Assembly (NCBI RefSeq): GCF_002563715.1
Contig: NZ_PDJJ01000001.1
Span: 868,001 to 932,000 of the forward strand
DNA length: 64,000 bases
Direction of reading: 5' to 3'
From: Isoptericola jiangsuensis
GTDB lineage: Bacteria; Actinomycetota; Actinomycetes; Actinomycetales; Cellulomonadaceae
The position numbers and the translations under genes are program-made. Positions within the stretch are counted from its first letter, which is position 1; each line of letters starts with the position of its first letter. The notes below the pieces were generated by a model, which was given only the letters and a program-made list of their open reading frames with translations, had not been told where the DNA came from and made no database searches. This document shows, in pieces, positions 17,857 through 26,033 of the stretch.

Positions 17857-18153
17857 ATGGCGAACGTCAACGTGTCCTACGACGAGCTGCGGTCCCAGGC
17901 CGGCCAGCTGCGCAACGGCCAGCAGCAGCTGACCGAGATCCTGCAGAACCTGCAGACCCAGGTGAACAACCTGGTCTCGTCCGGCTTCGTCACCGACCAG
18001 GCCTCGGGCGCGTTCCAGACCTCCTACGAGGAGTTCACCACGGGCACCACCCAGGCCATCGAGGGCCTCGAGGGCATGGCCTCGTTCCTCGAGCAGACCG
18101 CCCAGACGCTGTCCGACGTCGACGCCCAGCTCGCCCAGGGCATCCGCGGCTGA
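17857..18153 (+). CDS. WXG100-family (Esx-like) secretion substrate
   Basis: This 98-residue helix-turn-helix protein has the exact size of the WXG100 family. It starts at ATG 17857 with a gagga Shine-Dalgarno just upstream. The two long helices (DELRSQAGQLRNGQQQL and AFQTSYEEFTTGTTQAIEGLEG) are joined by a turn reading VSSGFVTDQASG. The Trp of the W-x-G turn is replaced by Ser (S-S-G), a variant that I recall from other actinobacterial members. It lies directly after the EssC-like ATPase, the usual position of an EsxA-like substrate, and is followed by a strong hairpin, so it is probably expressed as a short abundant transcript. Confidence 0.88.
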   Translation: MANVNVSYDELRSQAGQLRNGQQQLTEILQNLQTQVNNLVSSGFVTDQASGAFQTSYEEFTTGTTQAIEGLEGMASFLEQTAQTLSDVDAQLAQGIRG

Positions 18154-18166
18154 CGCAGGCGACATC

Positions 18167-18207
18167 CGACCGACGGGGCGGCCCAGAGCGGGCCGCCCCG
18201 TCGGTCG
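18167..18207 (+). terminator. Strong stem-loop after the WXG100 gene
   Basis: An 18-bp perfect stem (arms 18167-18184 and 18190-18207) encloses the 5-nt loop agagc, 13 bases after the WXG100 stop. It is followed by ttcc rather than a T-run. It should terminate or stabilise the 3' end of the WXG100 mRNA and lower expression of the genes beyond. Confidence 0.7.
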
Positions 18208-18233
18208 TTCCGGCGAGGTGACGGCAGGGAGAC

Positions 18234-18518
18234 ATGACCGATCTGAGGCTCGACACGGCGCTGCTGGCGAACACCGGCACCGGCCTGGAGCTCGTGGCGG
18301 CGGAGTTCGACGCCGCGGACACCTATGCGGGGCGGGTGGCCGACGCCGTCGGCGACGACGAGCTGGCCGACGCGATCCGTTCGTTCGCGGGCGACTGGAA
18401 GGAACGGCGCGCGAAGATGCGCGACTCGGTGGCGAACGTCGCCGAGCTGGTGGGTGCTGTCGCGGAGCAGTTCCAGTGCGTCGACGCCGACCTCGCGAAG
18501 TCGCTGGAGGAGTCGTGA
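18234..18518 (+). CDS. Small helical T7SS-associated protein (WXG100/EspC-like)
   Basis: This 94-residue, almost wholly helical acidic protein (LRLDTALLANTGTGLELVAAEF...VDADLAKSLEES) has the size and amphipathic pattern of the WXG100/DUF2580 (EspC-like) families. It carries no clear W-x-G; a Trp (DWKERR) lies in the central part. It has an agggag Shine-Dalgarno. The next gene's GTG overlaps its stop (GTGA), which argues that the two products work as a pair, for example as partner or chaperone of the large substrate. The family assignment is inferred from size and context. Confidence 0.7.
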   Translation: MTDLRLDTALLANTGTGLELVAAEFDAADTYAGRVADAVGDDELADAIRSFAGDWKERRAKMRDSVANVAELVGAVAEQFQCVDADLAKSLEES

Positions 18519-19831
18519 GCCGCTGGGAGCCGCTGGCGGCGGCGAACCCCGTCCCCGGGAACCCGCAGACCTCGACGGACGCCGCGACGTACTACACCGG
18601 TGTGGCCGACGCGATCGACGAGGCGTGGCAGGCGCTCGGCGTCATCGAGGACACCTGCGACTTCACCTCGGACGCGGTCGAGGCGCTGCGCGAGAAGACG
18701 GACGACGTGCGCAAGGAGCTCCAGAAGGCGAGCACCCGCTACGCCGCCGTGGCGACGGCGCTGACCACCTACGCCGTGGCGCACCACCAGGCGCAGGCCG
18801 ACGCCGAGGCCCTCCTGACGCGGGCGAAGGCCGCGCAGGAGGCGGTCGACGACGCCGAACGGGCGGTCACGACGGCGCAGGAGCACTACGACGACGCCGT
18901 CACCACGGCCCGCACCACCGGTGAGCCCGTCGACTCGGCGGCGAGCTGGATGCTGCGGACCCAGGTCTCCACGCGGGACACCGCCCGGACGTCCCTGAGC
19001 CTCACCGTCGGCGAGCTCGACGGCATCGTGTCGACGTGGCGCGCCGCCGCGCGGGCGGCCGCCGGCGACATCCGCGAGGGCGTCAAGGCCAGCGACCTGA
19101 ACGACGGCTGGTGGGAGAAGTGGGGGTCCGACCTCGCGAACTTCGTCTCGAAGTGGGCCGGCAAGATCGCCATGTGGGCCGGCATCGCCGCGCTCGTCCT
19201 CGGGTGGGTGCCGATCCTCGGGCAGATCCTGGCGGTCGTCGCGCTCGTGGCGACGGTCGTGGCGCTGGTCGCCGACATCGCGCTCGTCCTCCACGGCGAG
19301 GGGGACTGGGTCAACGTCCTGCTCGGCTTCGTGGCCATCGCGACGTTCGGGGTGGGCCGGGGCGCAGGCGCCGCCTTCAAGGCCACGGGTGCCCGCGGCG
19401 TCGCGCAGGGTGCGGCGCGGCAGACTCGCCTCACGCAGAACATCAGCCGCTTCGGCAGCCCTCAGACGCGCAACGTCGTCCGCAGCACCTGGAGCCGTGC
19501 GACCTCAGGGTTCCGCAGCGCGGACGTGCGCCGGTACAACCCGGTGACATGGTTCCAGCAGGGCGTGCGCTCGTTCTCGGGACTCCGGGGGCGCGCCTGG
19601 GTCATGAACTTCATGGGTCATTCCGACGCGGCACGGTCCTTCCAGGCGTTGAGCAACGCGAACGGCGTCCGACAGTTCGCGCAGGGGGCGACGGCGTACC
19701 CGGCCACCCTGCAGCGTCTGGGCTCGCTCAACCCGCTCGCCGTCGGCTCCCTGGGCACCGTCGTCGCCCCGTACGTCAGCGACGTCGTCGGCAATGGCAC
19801 ACTGCTCTACCGTGATCAGAAGACGTGGTGA
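18515..19831 (+). CDS. Putative type VII secreted protein with long N-terminal helices and hydrophobic middle
   Basis: The protein has 438 residues from GTG 18515, overlapping the previous stop. Residues 20-190 are long helices typical of LXG/WXG-like targeting domains (ADAIDEAWQALGVIEDTCDFTSDAVEALREK...). Residues 218-259 and 266-282 are strongly hydrophobic and could be membrane-inserting. The C-terminal ~150 residues (from about 290) are basic and unlike any family I recognise. This layout is that of T7SS effectors with a variable C-terminal domain, but no catalytic motif is visible, so a toxin activity is only a possibility. The three small genes downstream are candidates for immunity or chaperone functions. 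Confidence 0.7.
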   Translation: MSRWEPLAAANPVPGNPQTSTDAATYYTGVADAIDEAWQALGVIEDTCDFTSDAVEALREKTDDVRKELQKASTRYAAVATALTTYAVAHHQAQADAEALLTRAKAAQEAVDDAERAVTTAQEHYDDAVTTARTTGEPVDSAASWMLRTQVSTRDTARTSLSLTVGELDGIVSTWRAAARAAAGDIREGVKASDLNDGWWEKWGSDLANFVSKWAGKIAMWAGIAALVLGWVPILGQILAVVALVATVVALVADIALVLHGEGDWVNVLLGFVAIATFGVGRGAGAAFKATGARGVAQGAARQTRLTQNISRFGSPQTRNVVRSTWSRATSGFRSADVRRYNPVTWFQQGVRSFSGLRGRAWVMNFMGHSDAARSFQALSNANGVRQFAQGATAYPATLQRLGSLNPLAVGSLGTVVAPYVSDVVGNGTLLYRDQKTW

Positions 19832-19834
19832 CCG

Positions 19835-20437
19835 ATGACCGATGACCCGGCGCGTCCCGGCGCGGACGAGGTGTTCACGTTCCCGTCTCGCCCGGGCTGG
19901 ATCTTCTGGCCGGCCGGGCTCAACCCCGCCGGATGGGGCGACGTCGCTGCCGAGGTGCCGGGGGGCGAGAACGACGACGCCGTCATCGCCGCGGTGCGGG
20001 CCGTCGACGAGCGGGCCACGGGCGCGGGCGATGCCTGGGGCGCGGGGATCTGGTTCGATCCGGCGAACGACCACCGTCCGACCGCGAGCCTTCTCGTGCG
20101 GACCTTCCGCGCGCGCGGGGACGTCACCAAGGCGTTCCGCCGTGCGGTCAAGGGCGCGCGGCGGGTGCCGCGGATCCCCGGCGTCGTGGTGGATGGCTAC
20201 ACGTCCGACTCGGTCGAGACCGGCAGCGGTCCGCTCCTCGTGCAGGTCGTGGACACCTCCGACGCGACGACCGGCCAGGTGCTCCACACCTGGCGGTTGA
20301 GTCTCTTCCCCCTGTCCCGCGACGAGGTCGTCGAGATCGAGTGCGACACCCCGTACTCGCACCTCGTCGACCAGGTCGAGGACGAGATCTCCGTGCTGGT
20401 GAACGGTTCGACCTACGCCCGGCTCGAGGTGTCGTGA
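19835..20437 (+). CDS. Hypothetical protein of T7SS locus (paralogue-like to 20991-21710)
   Basis: This 200-residue soluble protein is acidic with alternating beta strands. It begins 3 bases after the substrate-like gene. No known domain is recognised. Its N-terminal FPSRPGWIFWPAGL and C-terminal TPYSHLVDQVEDEISVLV resemble the corresponding YPNGWWPVPL and TPFVPLREAMLGLFDAVV parts of the protein two genes downstream, so the two may be distant paralogues. The context suggests an immunity protein or EspG-like chaperone. The next gene's GTG overlaps its stop. Confidence 0.65.
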   Translation: MTDDPARPGADEVFTFPSRPGWIFWPAGLNPAGWGDVAAEVPGGENDDAVIAAVRAVDERATGAGDAWGAGIWFDPANDHRPTASLLVRTFRARGDVTKAFRRAVKGARRVPRIPGVVVDGYTSDSVETGSGPLLVQVVDTSDATTGQVLHTWRLSLFPLSRDEVVEIECDTPYSHLVDQVEDEISVLVNGSTYARLEVS

Positions 20438-20994
20438 ACTTTCCCGCGGACCCGCCGTGGCCCTCCCAGACGGCATCCGGTCTCTTCCTGATCGTCGTGA
20501 TCGTCTTCTTCGCCTGGTTCTGCCTGCGCGGGCCGGTCCACGTCCCGGCCGTCCGAGCCGTCGTGTCCGAAGCGGTCAGCGACTCCACGGAGCGACTCTT
20601 CCGCGCCGGGGTCGCCTGGGCGATGTTCGCCGCCGCCGGCGTGTGGCTGGCGGTCCAGAGGGCGACCGACGCGCTGCGCGACGTCGAGCAGGACGGGTTC
20701 GACGTCTGGTGGGCGGCAGGTCGTCCCGACGACTTCCCGGTCCCGCCGTCGGCGGGGATCGGCGCGGCGGGATGGCTCGGTCTCGCGGTCGCGTCGGCGG
20801 CCATCGTCTGGGGGATCTGGTACGTGCTCCACGGCTTCCGGCGGTACGGTTCCGGACGACGTGCGGTACGGGTCGGTGCACTCCGGTTGAGCCTCGTGTC
20901 CTTCGTGGTCCTCGTCTACGGTGGGCTCCTGTGGTGGGAGGTCGCACGGCAGCGGCAGGAGTGGGCGAGCTGGATCGAGGTGTTCCCGGGATGA
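20434..20994 (+). CDS. Hypothetical four-TM membrane protein of T7SS locus
   Basis: This 186-residue protein starts at GTG 20434 (GTGA overlap with the preceding stop). Hydrophobic segments lie at about residues 13-30, 53-72, 105-128 and 147-168, giving four likely TM helices with short loops. No family is recognised. It is translationally coupled to both neighbours, so it belongs to the same unit; membrane immunity proteins are common next to T7SS effectors, but that role is speculative here. Confidence 0.65.
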   Translation: MNFPADPPWPSQTASGLFLIVVIVFFAWFCLRGPVHVPAVRAVVSEAVSDSTERLFRAGVAWAMFAAAGVWLAVQRATDALRDVEQDGFDVWWAAGRPDDFPVPPSAGIGAAGWLGLAVASAAIVWGIWYVLHGFRRYGSGRRAVRVGALRLSLVSFVVLVYGGLLWWEVARQRQEWASWIEVFPG

Positions 20995-21710
20995 GCGACG
21001 TCCGGGCGCTGCCCACCGACCCGCTCGGCACCGACCGCGTCGCCGCCCACCTGACCGAGGAACGCGAGCCCGGCGGCGACGACGCCGTGCCTGAGCCCAG
21101 CAGCGAGCGGGTCGATCTCACCGAGGCGGCCACCCACTGGGCGTTCGTGTACCCGAACGGCTGGTGGCCGGTCCCGCTGGACGACCCGGCGGCGATCGAC
21201 GCCCGCGTGCGCGACGTCGTCGTGCAGCGCCTGGGCCGGCGCGACGACCGGGCCCGGGCCCGGCGCGAGGCGCGGGACAACCTCACGGCGGCGGCCCGCG
21301 GCGCGGCCGAGGCGGGCGCGGCCGCGATCACGGTGTTCGCCATGGACGTCGGGGACGTCGCGCTCACCGGCACGATGGCGGTGTTCCCCGTGGACGCCGC
21401 GACGGCCGGCTCGGACGAGCTGGTGGCCCGGCTCGCGGGGACGCTCGCGGGCGCGGACGTCGACCGTCAGGAGCTCGAGGACGGCTGGGTGCTGCGTGCG
21501 GTGCGGCAGACGGAGGTCGAGCGGACGGACGTCGACGGCGAACCGGCGCTGCCCGAGCTGCGGGCCGATTACTGGACGGCCCGGCGCGGGCTGGAGCCGG
21601 TGCTCAACGTGACCTTCACGACGCCGTTCGTCCCGCTGCGCGAGGCGATGCTCGGCCTGTTCGACGCCGTCGTGCTGTCCCTGCACCCCGTGGTCCGCAC
21701 GCCCGCCTGA
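20991..21710 (+). CDS. Hypothetical protein of T7SS locus
   Basis: This 239-residue protein starts at ATG 20991 (ATGA overlap). The N-terminal ~40 residues are polar. A mixed alpha/beta domain starts at WAFVYPNGWWPVPL, includes an Arg/Ala-rich helix (RARREARDNLTAAARGAAEAG), and ends with NVTFTTPFVPLREAMLGLFDAVVLSL. It resembles the protein of 19835-20437 at both ends, so chaperone or immunity paralogues are possible. No catalytic residues are evident. It is the last gene of the forward cluster; the next gene is 66 bp away with its own likely start signals. Confidence 0.65.
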   Translation: MSDVRALPTDPLGTDRVAAHLTEEREPGGDDAVPEPSSERVDLTEAATHWAFVYPNGWWPVPLDDPAAIDARVRDVVVQRLGRRDDRARARREARDNLTAAARGAAEAGAAAITVFAMDVGDVALTGTMAVFPVDAATAGSDELVARLAGTLAGADVDRQELEDGWVLRAVRQTEVERTDVDGEPALPELRADYWTARRGLEPVLNVTFTTPFVPLREAMLGLFDAVVLSLHPVVRTPA

Positions 21711-21776
21711 GGCAGGACGGGAACCGGCGACGTACCCTGCGCGTTGCACGGGTGTCGTCAACCAAGGAGATCAGCG

Positions 21777-22670
21777 GTGGGTCATCAGCACTTCAACGGC
21801 CTCAAGACGGTGCTGCTCTTCGGGGTGCTGTGGGCGGTGCTCCTGGGCCTGTGGGCGCTGTTCTTCCGCGGCAGCCAGGGGATGCTGTTCCTGTTCACCG
21901 CGCTGGGTCTGATCGGCACGTTCGTCGGGTACTGGAACTCCGACAAGATCGCGATCAAGGCGATGCACGCCTACCCCGTGACCGAGCTCGAGGCGCCGGA
22001 GATGTACCGCATCGTGCGCGAGCTCTCCACGGTGGCGCGCCAGCCCATGCCCCGCCTCTACATCTCGCCCACCCAGGCGCCCAACGCGTTCGCGACCGGT
22101 CGCAACCCGAAGAACGCGGCCGTGTGCTGCACCGAGGGCATCCTGCGGATCCTCGACGAGCGCGAGCTGCGCGGCGTGCTCGGCCACGAGCTCATGCACG
22201 TCTACAACCGCGACATCCTCACCTCGTCGGTCGCGTCGGCGCTCGCGGGCGTCATCACGTCGCTGGCGCAGTTCCTGCTGTTCTTCGGCGGGGGCGACCG
22301 CCGCGAGGGCGGCAACCCGCTCGCCGCGCTCGCGCTGGCGATCCTCGCGCCGTTCGCCGCGATGCTCATCCAGATGGCGATCTCCCGCACCCGTGAGTAC
22401 GACGCCGACGAGGACGGCGCCAAGCTCACCGGCGACCCCCTCGCGCTGGCGTCCGCGCTGCGCAAGCTGGAGAGCGGCACGTCGGCGGCACCGCTGCCGC
22501 AGACGCAGCCCCTGGAGAACGTCTCGCACCTCATGATCGCCAACCCGTTCCGCGGCGGCGGCATGGCCAAGCTGTTCGCCACCCACCCGCCGATGAACGA
22601 GCGCATCGCCCGCCTCGAGAAGATGGCCGGCGGCACCGGGTTCGGCCCCGGCGGCATCACCCGCTACTGA
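21777..22670 (+). CDS. htpX: HtpX membrane zinc metalloprotease
   Basis: The protein has 297 residues from GTG 21777, preceded by an aaggag Shine-Dalgarno; this gives the normal HtpX N-terminus [11 protein letters not shown]. Two TM segments (about 8-45) come first, then the M48 active site HELMH (His137, Glu138, His141) and the third zinc ligand Glu207 in [13 protein letters not shown], with a second TM pair between them. HtpX degrades damaged membrane proteins under heat or envelope stress. The C-terminal [15 protein letters not shown] is typical of M48B. It forms its own transcription unit. Confidence 0.96.
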   Translation: MGHQHFNGLKTVLLFGVLWAVLLGLWALFFRGSQGMLFLFTALGLIGTFVGYWNSDKIAIKAMHAYPVTELEAPEMYRIVRELSTVARQPMPRLYISPTQAPNAFATGRNPKNAAVCCTEGILRILDERELRGVLGHELMHVYNRDILTSSVASALAGVITSLAQFLLFFGGGDRREGGNPLAALALAILAPFAAMLIQMAISRTREYDADEDGAKLTGDPLALASALRKLESGTSAAPLPQTQPLENVSHLMIANPFRGGGMAKLFATHPPMNERIARLEKMAGGTGFGPGGITRY

Positions 22671-22705
22671 CGCACCGCCCCGCCGCGCCGCTAGGGTGGC
22701 GCGCG

Positions 22706-23638
22706 ATGTCCTCGACTCCCGCACCGCCGACCGACCGCCCCCTCGACCACCCCGACGGTCCGGCGACCGACGCGCCGGACGCCCGTCCTCGCACCGGTCG
22801 TCTCGACCGGGCCCGGGCCGCCGCGGGCGGCGACGGGGCCGGGGACCGGTTCGCGCGCTGGGAGCGTGCCGTCGAGTGGCCGCTGCTCGTGGTCGCCCTG
22901 CTGTTCCTCGTCGCGTACGCCGTCCCCGTCGCGTTCCCCGACGTCCCCGCGGCCGTGCGGACCGCCTGCTCCGGCGTCCTCTGGCTGACCTGGGTGGCGT
23001 TCGTCGTCGACTACGGGGTGCGGCTCGTCCTCACGCCGCGGCGGTGGCACTTCGTGCGCACCCACCCGCTGGACCTCGCGGTCATCGCGCTGCCGCTGCT
23101 GCGACCCCTGCGGCTGCTGCTGCTCGTCAACGCGCTGCTGCGCATCAACCGGATGGGTTCCCGCCACCTGCGCGGCCAGGTCGTCGTGTTCGCCGCCGCC
23201 GGCACCGCGCTGCTCGTCCTCACCGGCGCCCTCGCCATCACCAACGCCGAGCGCGGCGTGCCGGGGTCGTCGATCGCGAACCTCGGTGACGGGTTCTGGT
23301 GGGCCATCGTCACGATGTCCACGGTGGGCTACGGGGACATGTTCCCGGTGACGGTCACCGGCCGGTTCGTGGCCGTCGGCCTCATGATCGGCGGCATCGC
23401 GCTCCTCGGTGTCGTCACGGCGACGCTCGCGTCCTGGCTGGTGGAGCGCGTGGACGCCACCACGGAGGAGGAGCACCAGGCCACCCGCGGCCAGGTGGAC
23501 GCGCTGCACGCCGAGCTCGCCGCGCTGCGCGCCGAGCTGAGGGACCGGGCCGTCCTCGCGCCGTCCGGCCCGTCCGGGACGGACGACGCCACGGGCGCGC
23601 CGCCGCACGGCGACCGGGAGGCCGACGGGCGCCGCTGA
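22706..23638 (+). CDS. Voltage-gated-type potassium channel (6TM), copy 1
   Basis: The protein has 310 residues. After a polar N-terminus of about 45 residues come six hydrophobic segments. The S4-like segment LPLLRPLRLLLLV...LLRINRMGSRHLRG carries spaced Arg residues. The pore loop has the potassium filter TVGYGDM near residue 211, and S6 is GLMIGGIALLGVVTATLASWLVE. A short coiled coil (QVDALHAELAALRAELRD) follows and probably helps tetramer assembly. No RCK or cyclic-nucleotide domain is attached. It lies 106 bp upstream of a close paralogue. Confidence 0.92.
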   Translation: MSSTPAPPTDRPLDHPDGPATDAPDARPRTGRLDRARAAAGGDGAGDRFARWERAVEWPLLVVALLFLVAYAVPVAFPDVPAAVRTACSGVLWLTWVAFVVDYGVRLVLTPRRWHFVRTHPLDLAVIALPLLRPLRLLLLVNALLRINRMGSRHLRGQVVVFAAAGTALLVLTGALAITNAERGVPGSSIANLGDGFWWAIVTMSTVGYGDMFPVTVTGRFVAVGLMIGGIALLGVVTATLASWLVERVDATTEEEHQATRGQVDALHAELAALRAELRDRAVLAPSGPSGTDDATGAPPHGDREADGRR

Positions 23639-23653
23639 CCGCACCCGGTCACC

Positions 23654-23673
23654 CGCCCCGCCCGAGCGGGGCG
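23654..23673 (+). terminator. Hairpin between the two potassium channel genes
   Basis: An 8-bp GC stem (cgccccgc / gcggggcg) with loop ccga lies 15 bases after the first channel's stop. No T-run is present. It is a candidate GC-rich intrinsic terminator. Confidence 0.4.
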
Positions 23674-23744
23674 CGCCGCCGCCGGTTCGTCCCGGTGCCG
23701 GCTCCCCGGGCGTGCGGCCGCCGGTTCTGGCAGGCTGACCAGCG

Positions 23745-24629
23745 ATGTCGTCGGAACCGTTCCTCCAGCAGGCCCTCGCTCGTCGCGAGTCCGAGGTGGT
23801 CGGGCCGCGCCTGCGTCGCTGGGAGGCCGCCACGGAGCGGCCGCTCACGGCCGTGGGCGTGCTGTTCCTCGTGGCGTACGCCGTGCCGATCGCCGTCCCG
23901 GAGGTCGGGTCCGACGTCCGGGAGGCGTGCGCCTGGTTCCTCGCCGTGACGTGGGCGGTCTTCGCCGCGGACTACGTCGTGCGCGTCGTCCTGGCGCGGC
24001 GCCGCTGGGTCTACGTGCGACGGCACCCGCTCGCCCTCGCCGTCGTGCTGGTGCCGGCGCTGCGCCCCCTGCTGCTCGTGTCGGTGGTGAGCCGGCTCAA
24101 CCAGGCGGGTCGACGACGGCTGCGCGGCAAGGTGGTGCGGTACGCCGCCGTCGGGACGGTGCTGCTCGTCGTCACCGCCGCGCTCGTCGTCACGCAGGCG
24201 GAGCGGGGCGAGCCCGGCTCGACGATCGAGACGCTCGGCGACGGCGTCTGGTGGGCGCTGGTGACGGTCACGACCGTCGGGTACGGGGACATGGCGCCCG
24301 TGACGACGCTGGGCCGCACCATGGCGGTGCTCCTCATGCTCGGCGGCATCGCCCTGCTGGGCGTCGTCACCGCCACGCTGTCGTCGTGGCTCGTCGAGCT
24401 GGTCGCCTACACCCCGCCGGACGAGGACGACCTGGAGACCTTCGCCGCGCAGCAGGCCCGGGCCGGCTCCGACGACGTCGACGCCGCCGACCTGCCGCCG
24501 CGCTTCGTCGACGCGGGGGTGGGCACGATGGTGACCCCGGAGCAGGCGGCGCTCCTCATGGCCGAGCTGAGGGCGCTGCGCGGCGAGATCGCCGAGCTGC
24601 GAGCCCGGCTCCCCGAGGGCCCCGCCTGA
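23745..24629 (+). CDS. Voltage-gated-type potassium channel (6TM), copy 2
   Basis: The protein has 294 residues and aligns along its length with the preceding channel: same spacing of TM segments, S4-like RPLLLVSVVSRLNQAGRRRLRG, filter TVGYGDM, and the same AERGxPGS pre-pore loop. It differs in a longer C-terminal tail (about 70 residues, ending in a coiled-coil-like MAELRALRGEIAELRARL) and a short N-terminus. A tandem duplication is the simplest origin. The two could form heterotetramers. It converges with the reverse-strand HAD gene. Confidence 0.92.
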   Translation: MSSEPFLQQALARRESEVVGPRLRRWEAATERPLTAVGVLFLVAYAVPIAVPEVGSDVREACAWFLAVTWAVFAADYVVRVVLARRRWVYVRRHPLALAVVLVPALRPLLLVSVVSRLNQAGRRRLRGKVVRYAAVGTVLLVVTAALVVTQAERGEPGSTIETLGDGVWWALVTVTTVGYGDMAPVTTLGRTMAVLLMLGGIALLGVVTATLSSWLVELVAYTPPDEDDLETFAAQQARAGSDDVDAADLPPRFVDAGVGTMVTPEQAALLMAELRALRGEIAELRARLPEGPA

Positions 24630-24650
24630 CGCGGGCGCCCGACGGCGGCG

Positions 24651-25520
24651 TCACCGCCCGGCGAGCGCACGCTCCAGCACCGACGCGACACCGTCGTCGT
24701 CGTTGCCGTCCGTGACGAGGTCCGCGCACCCCAGGACGTCCGGGTGCGCGTTGGCCACCGCGATGCCGCGCCCCGCCCAGCGCAGCATGGGCAGGTCGTT
24801 CGGCATGTCGCCGAACGCCCAGACGTCCGCCGCCGCGATGCCGAGACGGGCGCACCAGCGCGCCAGCGCCCGGTCCTTCGTCACCCCGGCGGGCAGCAGC
24901 TCGGCCAGCCCGGCCGCACCCGAGAACGCCAGGTGCGCGCGGTCGCCGACGGCGGTGCGGACCGCCGCGAAGAACTCGTCCTGCGCCGCGTCGGTCCGGT
25001 GCCCGCGCTGGACGTCACCGACCCGCGTGGACAGGCCCCGGCCCGGCACGACCGCCAGCAGCTTGCCGACCGTCCCGGCCGGATGTGCGACGTCGTCCAG
25101 GGACTCCTCCACCGCCACGGCGCGCACGGCGGGCGGGAGACCGGTCTCGTCCGGCGGGAACCACGGGTCGAAGACCGGCCCGGAGACCCGCTCCAGGGCC
25201 AGCGCGACCCCGGGCACCGCCGCGCGCACGTCCGCGACCAGCGCCCGGAGCTCGTCGTCGGCGAACCCGTGCACCTCGATCGCGGCACCCTCGGCGAGGT
25301 CCCAGACGGCGGCCCCGCCGAGGCACACGACACGGCCGTGACCACCCACGCAGTCGGCCAGCGGGTCGAGCCACCGCGGCGGGCGGGCCGTCACCAGCAC
25401 CACCTCGACGCCCGCGTCCTCGACGGCACGCAGCGCGGCCCGCGTCCGCTCCGACACGGTGCCGTCCGAGCGCAGGAGCGTGCCGTCGAGGTCGCTGGCG
25501 ACGAGGCGGGGGAGGGTCAC
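24651..25520 (-). CDS. HAD-superfamily (Cof-type) phosphatase
   Basis: This 289-residue HAD IIB hydrolase has motif I SDLDGT near residue 9, VTARPP (motif II), a Lys near 215-220 ([10 protein letters not shown], motif III) and [10 protein letters not shown] (motif IV). A large alpha/beta cap lies between motifs II and III. Cof-type enzymes dephosphorylate sugar phosphates, FMN or pyridoxal phosphate; the substrate cannot be told from sequence. Its GTG start overlaps the yajQ stop (GTGA), so it is co-translated with yajQ. Confidence 0.9.
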   Translation of the reverse strand: MTLPRLVASDLDGTLLRSDGTVSERTRAALRAVEDAGVEVVLVTARPPRWLDPLADCVGGHGRVVCLGGAAVWDLAEGAAIEVHGFADDELRALVADVRAAVPGVALALERVSGPVFDPWFPPDETGLPPAVRAVAVEESLDDVAHPAGTVGKLLAVVPGRGLSTRVGDVQRGHRTDAAQDEFFAAVRTAVGDRAHLAFSGAAGLAELLPAGVTKDRALARWCARLGIAAADVWAFGDMPNDLPMLRWAGRGIAVANAHPDVLGCADLVTDGNDDDGVASVLERALAGR

Positions 25521-26011
25521 CGGTAGTTCGTGAACTGCAGCGCCACGTCGAGGTCGGCGGCCTTGAGCAGCGCGATGACGGTCTGCAGGTCGTCGCGGCT
25601 CTTGGAGGTCACGCGTACCTCGTCACCGGTGATCTGCGTCTTGACGGCCTTGGGACCCTCGTCACGGATGATCTTGGTGATCTTCTTCGCGTTCTCGCTC
25701 GACAGCCCCTCCTTGAGGGCGACCGGCAGGCGGTACTCCTTGCCGGACGGCTGCGGCTCCTTGTCGTCGGTGTCGAGGACCTTGAGGGAGACGCCGCGCT
25801 TGATGAGCTTGGTCTGGAAGACGTCGAGCACGGCGTTGACGCGCTCGGCGCTGTTGGCGACGAGCAGGACGCCCTCGCCGCTCCACGCGATCGAGGCGCC
25901 GACGCCGCGGAAGTCGTAGCGCTGCGCGATCTCCTTGGCCGCCTGGTTGAGGGCGTTGTCGACCTCCTGGCGGTCGACCTTGGAGACGATGTCGAACGAC
26001 GAGTCGGCCAC
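25517..26011 (-). CDS. yajQ: YajQ-family nucleotide-binding protein
   Basis: This 164-residue protein is full length for the UPF0234/YajQ family, with the typical start [27 protein letters not shown], the central RYDFRG, and the end [12 protein letters not shown]. Members bind cyclic di-GMP in some proteobacteria and RNA or nucleotides elsewhere; the role in actinobacteria is not known. The GTG start at 26011 has an aaggag Shine-Dalgarno 6 bases upstream. It sits 22 bp downstream of rarD and overlaps the HAD gene, forming a likely three-gene reverse unit. Confidence 0.95.
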   Translation of the reverse strand: MADSSFDIVSKVDRQEVDNALNQAAKEIAQRYDFRGVGASIAWSGEGVLLVANSAERVNAVLDVFQTKLIKRGVSLKVLDTDDKEPQPSGKEYRLPVALKEGLSSENAKKITKIIRDEGPKAVKTQITGDEVRVTSKSRDDLQTVIALLKAADLDVALQFTNYR

Positions 26012-26033
26012 GGGATGCTCCTTGCGTCAGGGG

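Noticed and set aside
1-21710. Prophage or plasmid origin of the forward cluster
   Set aside because: No integrase, transposase, att-like repeat or composition break was seen. Base and codon use match the flanking core genes.
21744-21776. ATG 21744 as the htpX start
   Set aside because: It lies upstream of the aaggag Shine-Dalgarno, and GTG 21777 gives the conserved HtpX N-terminus.
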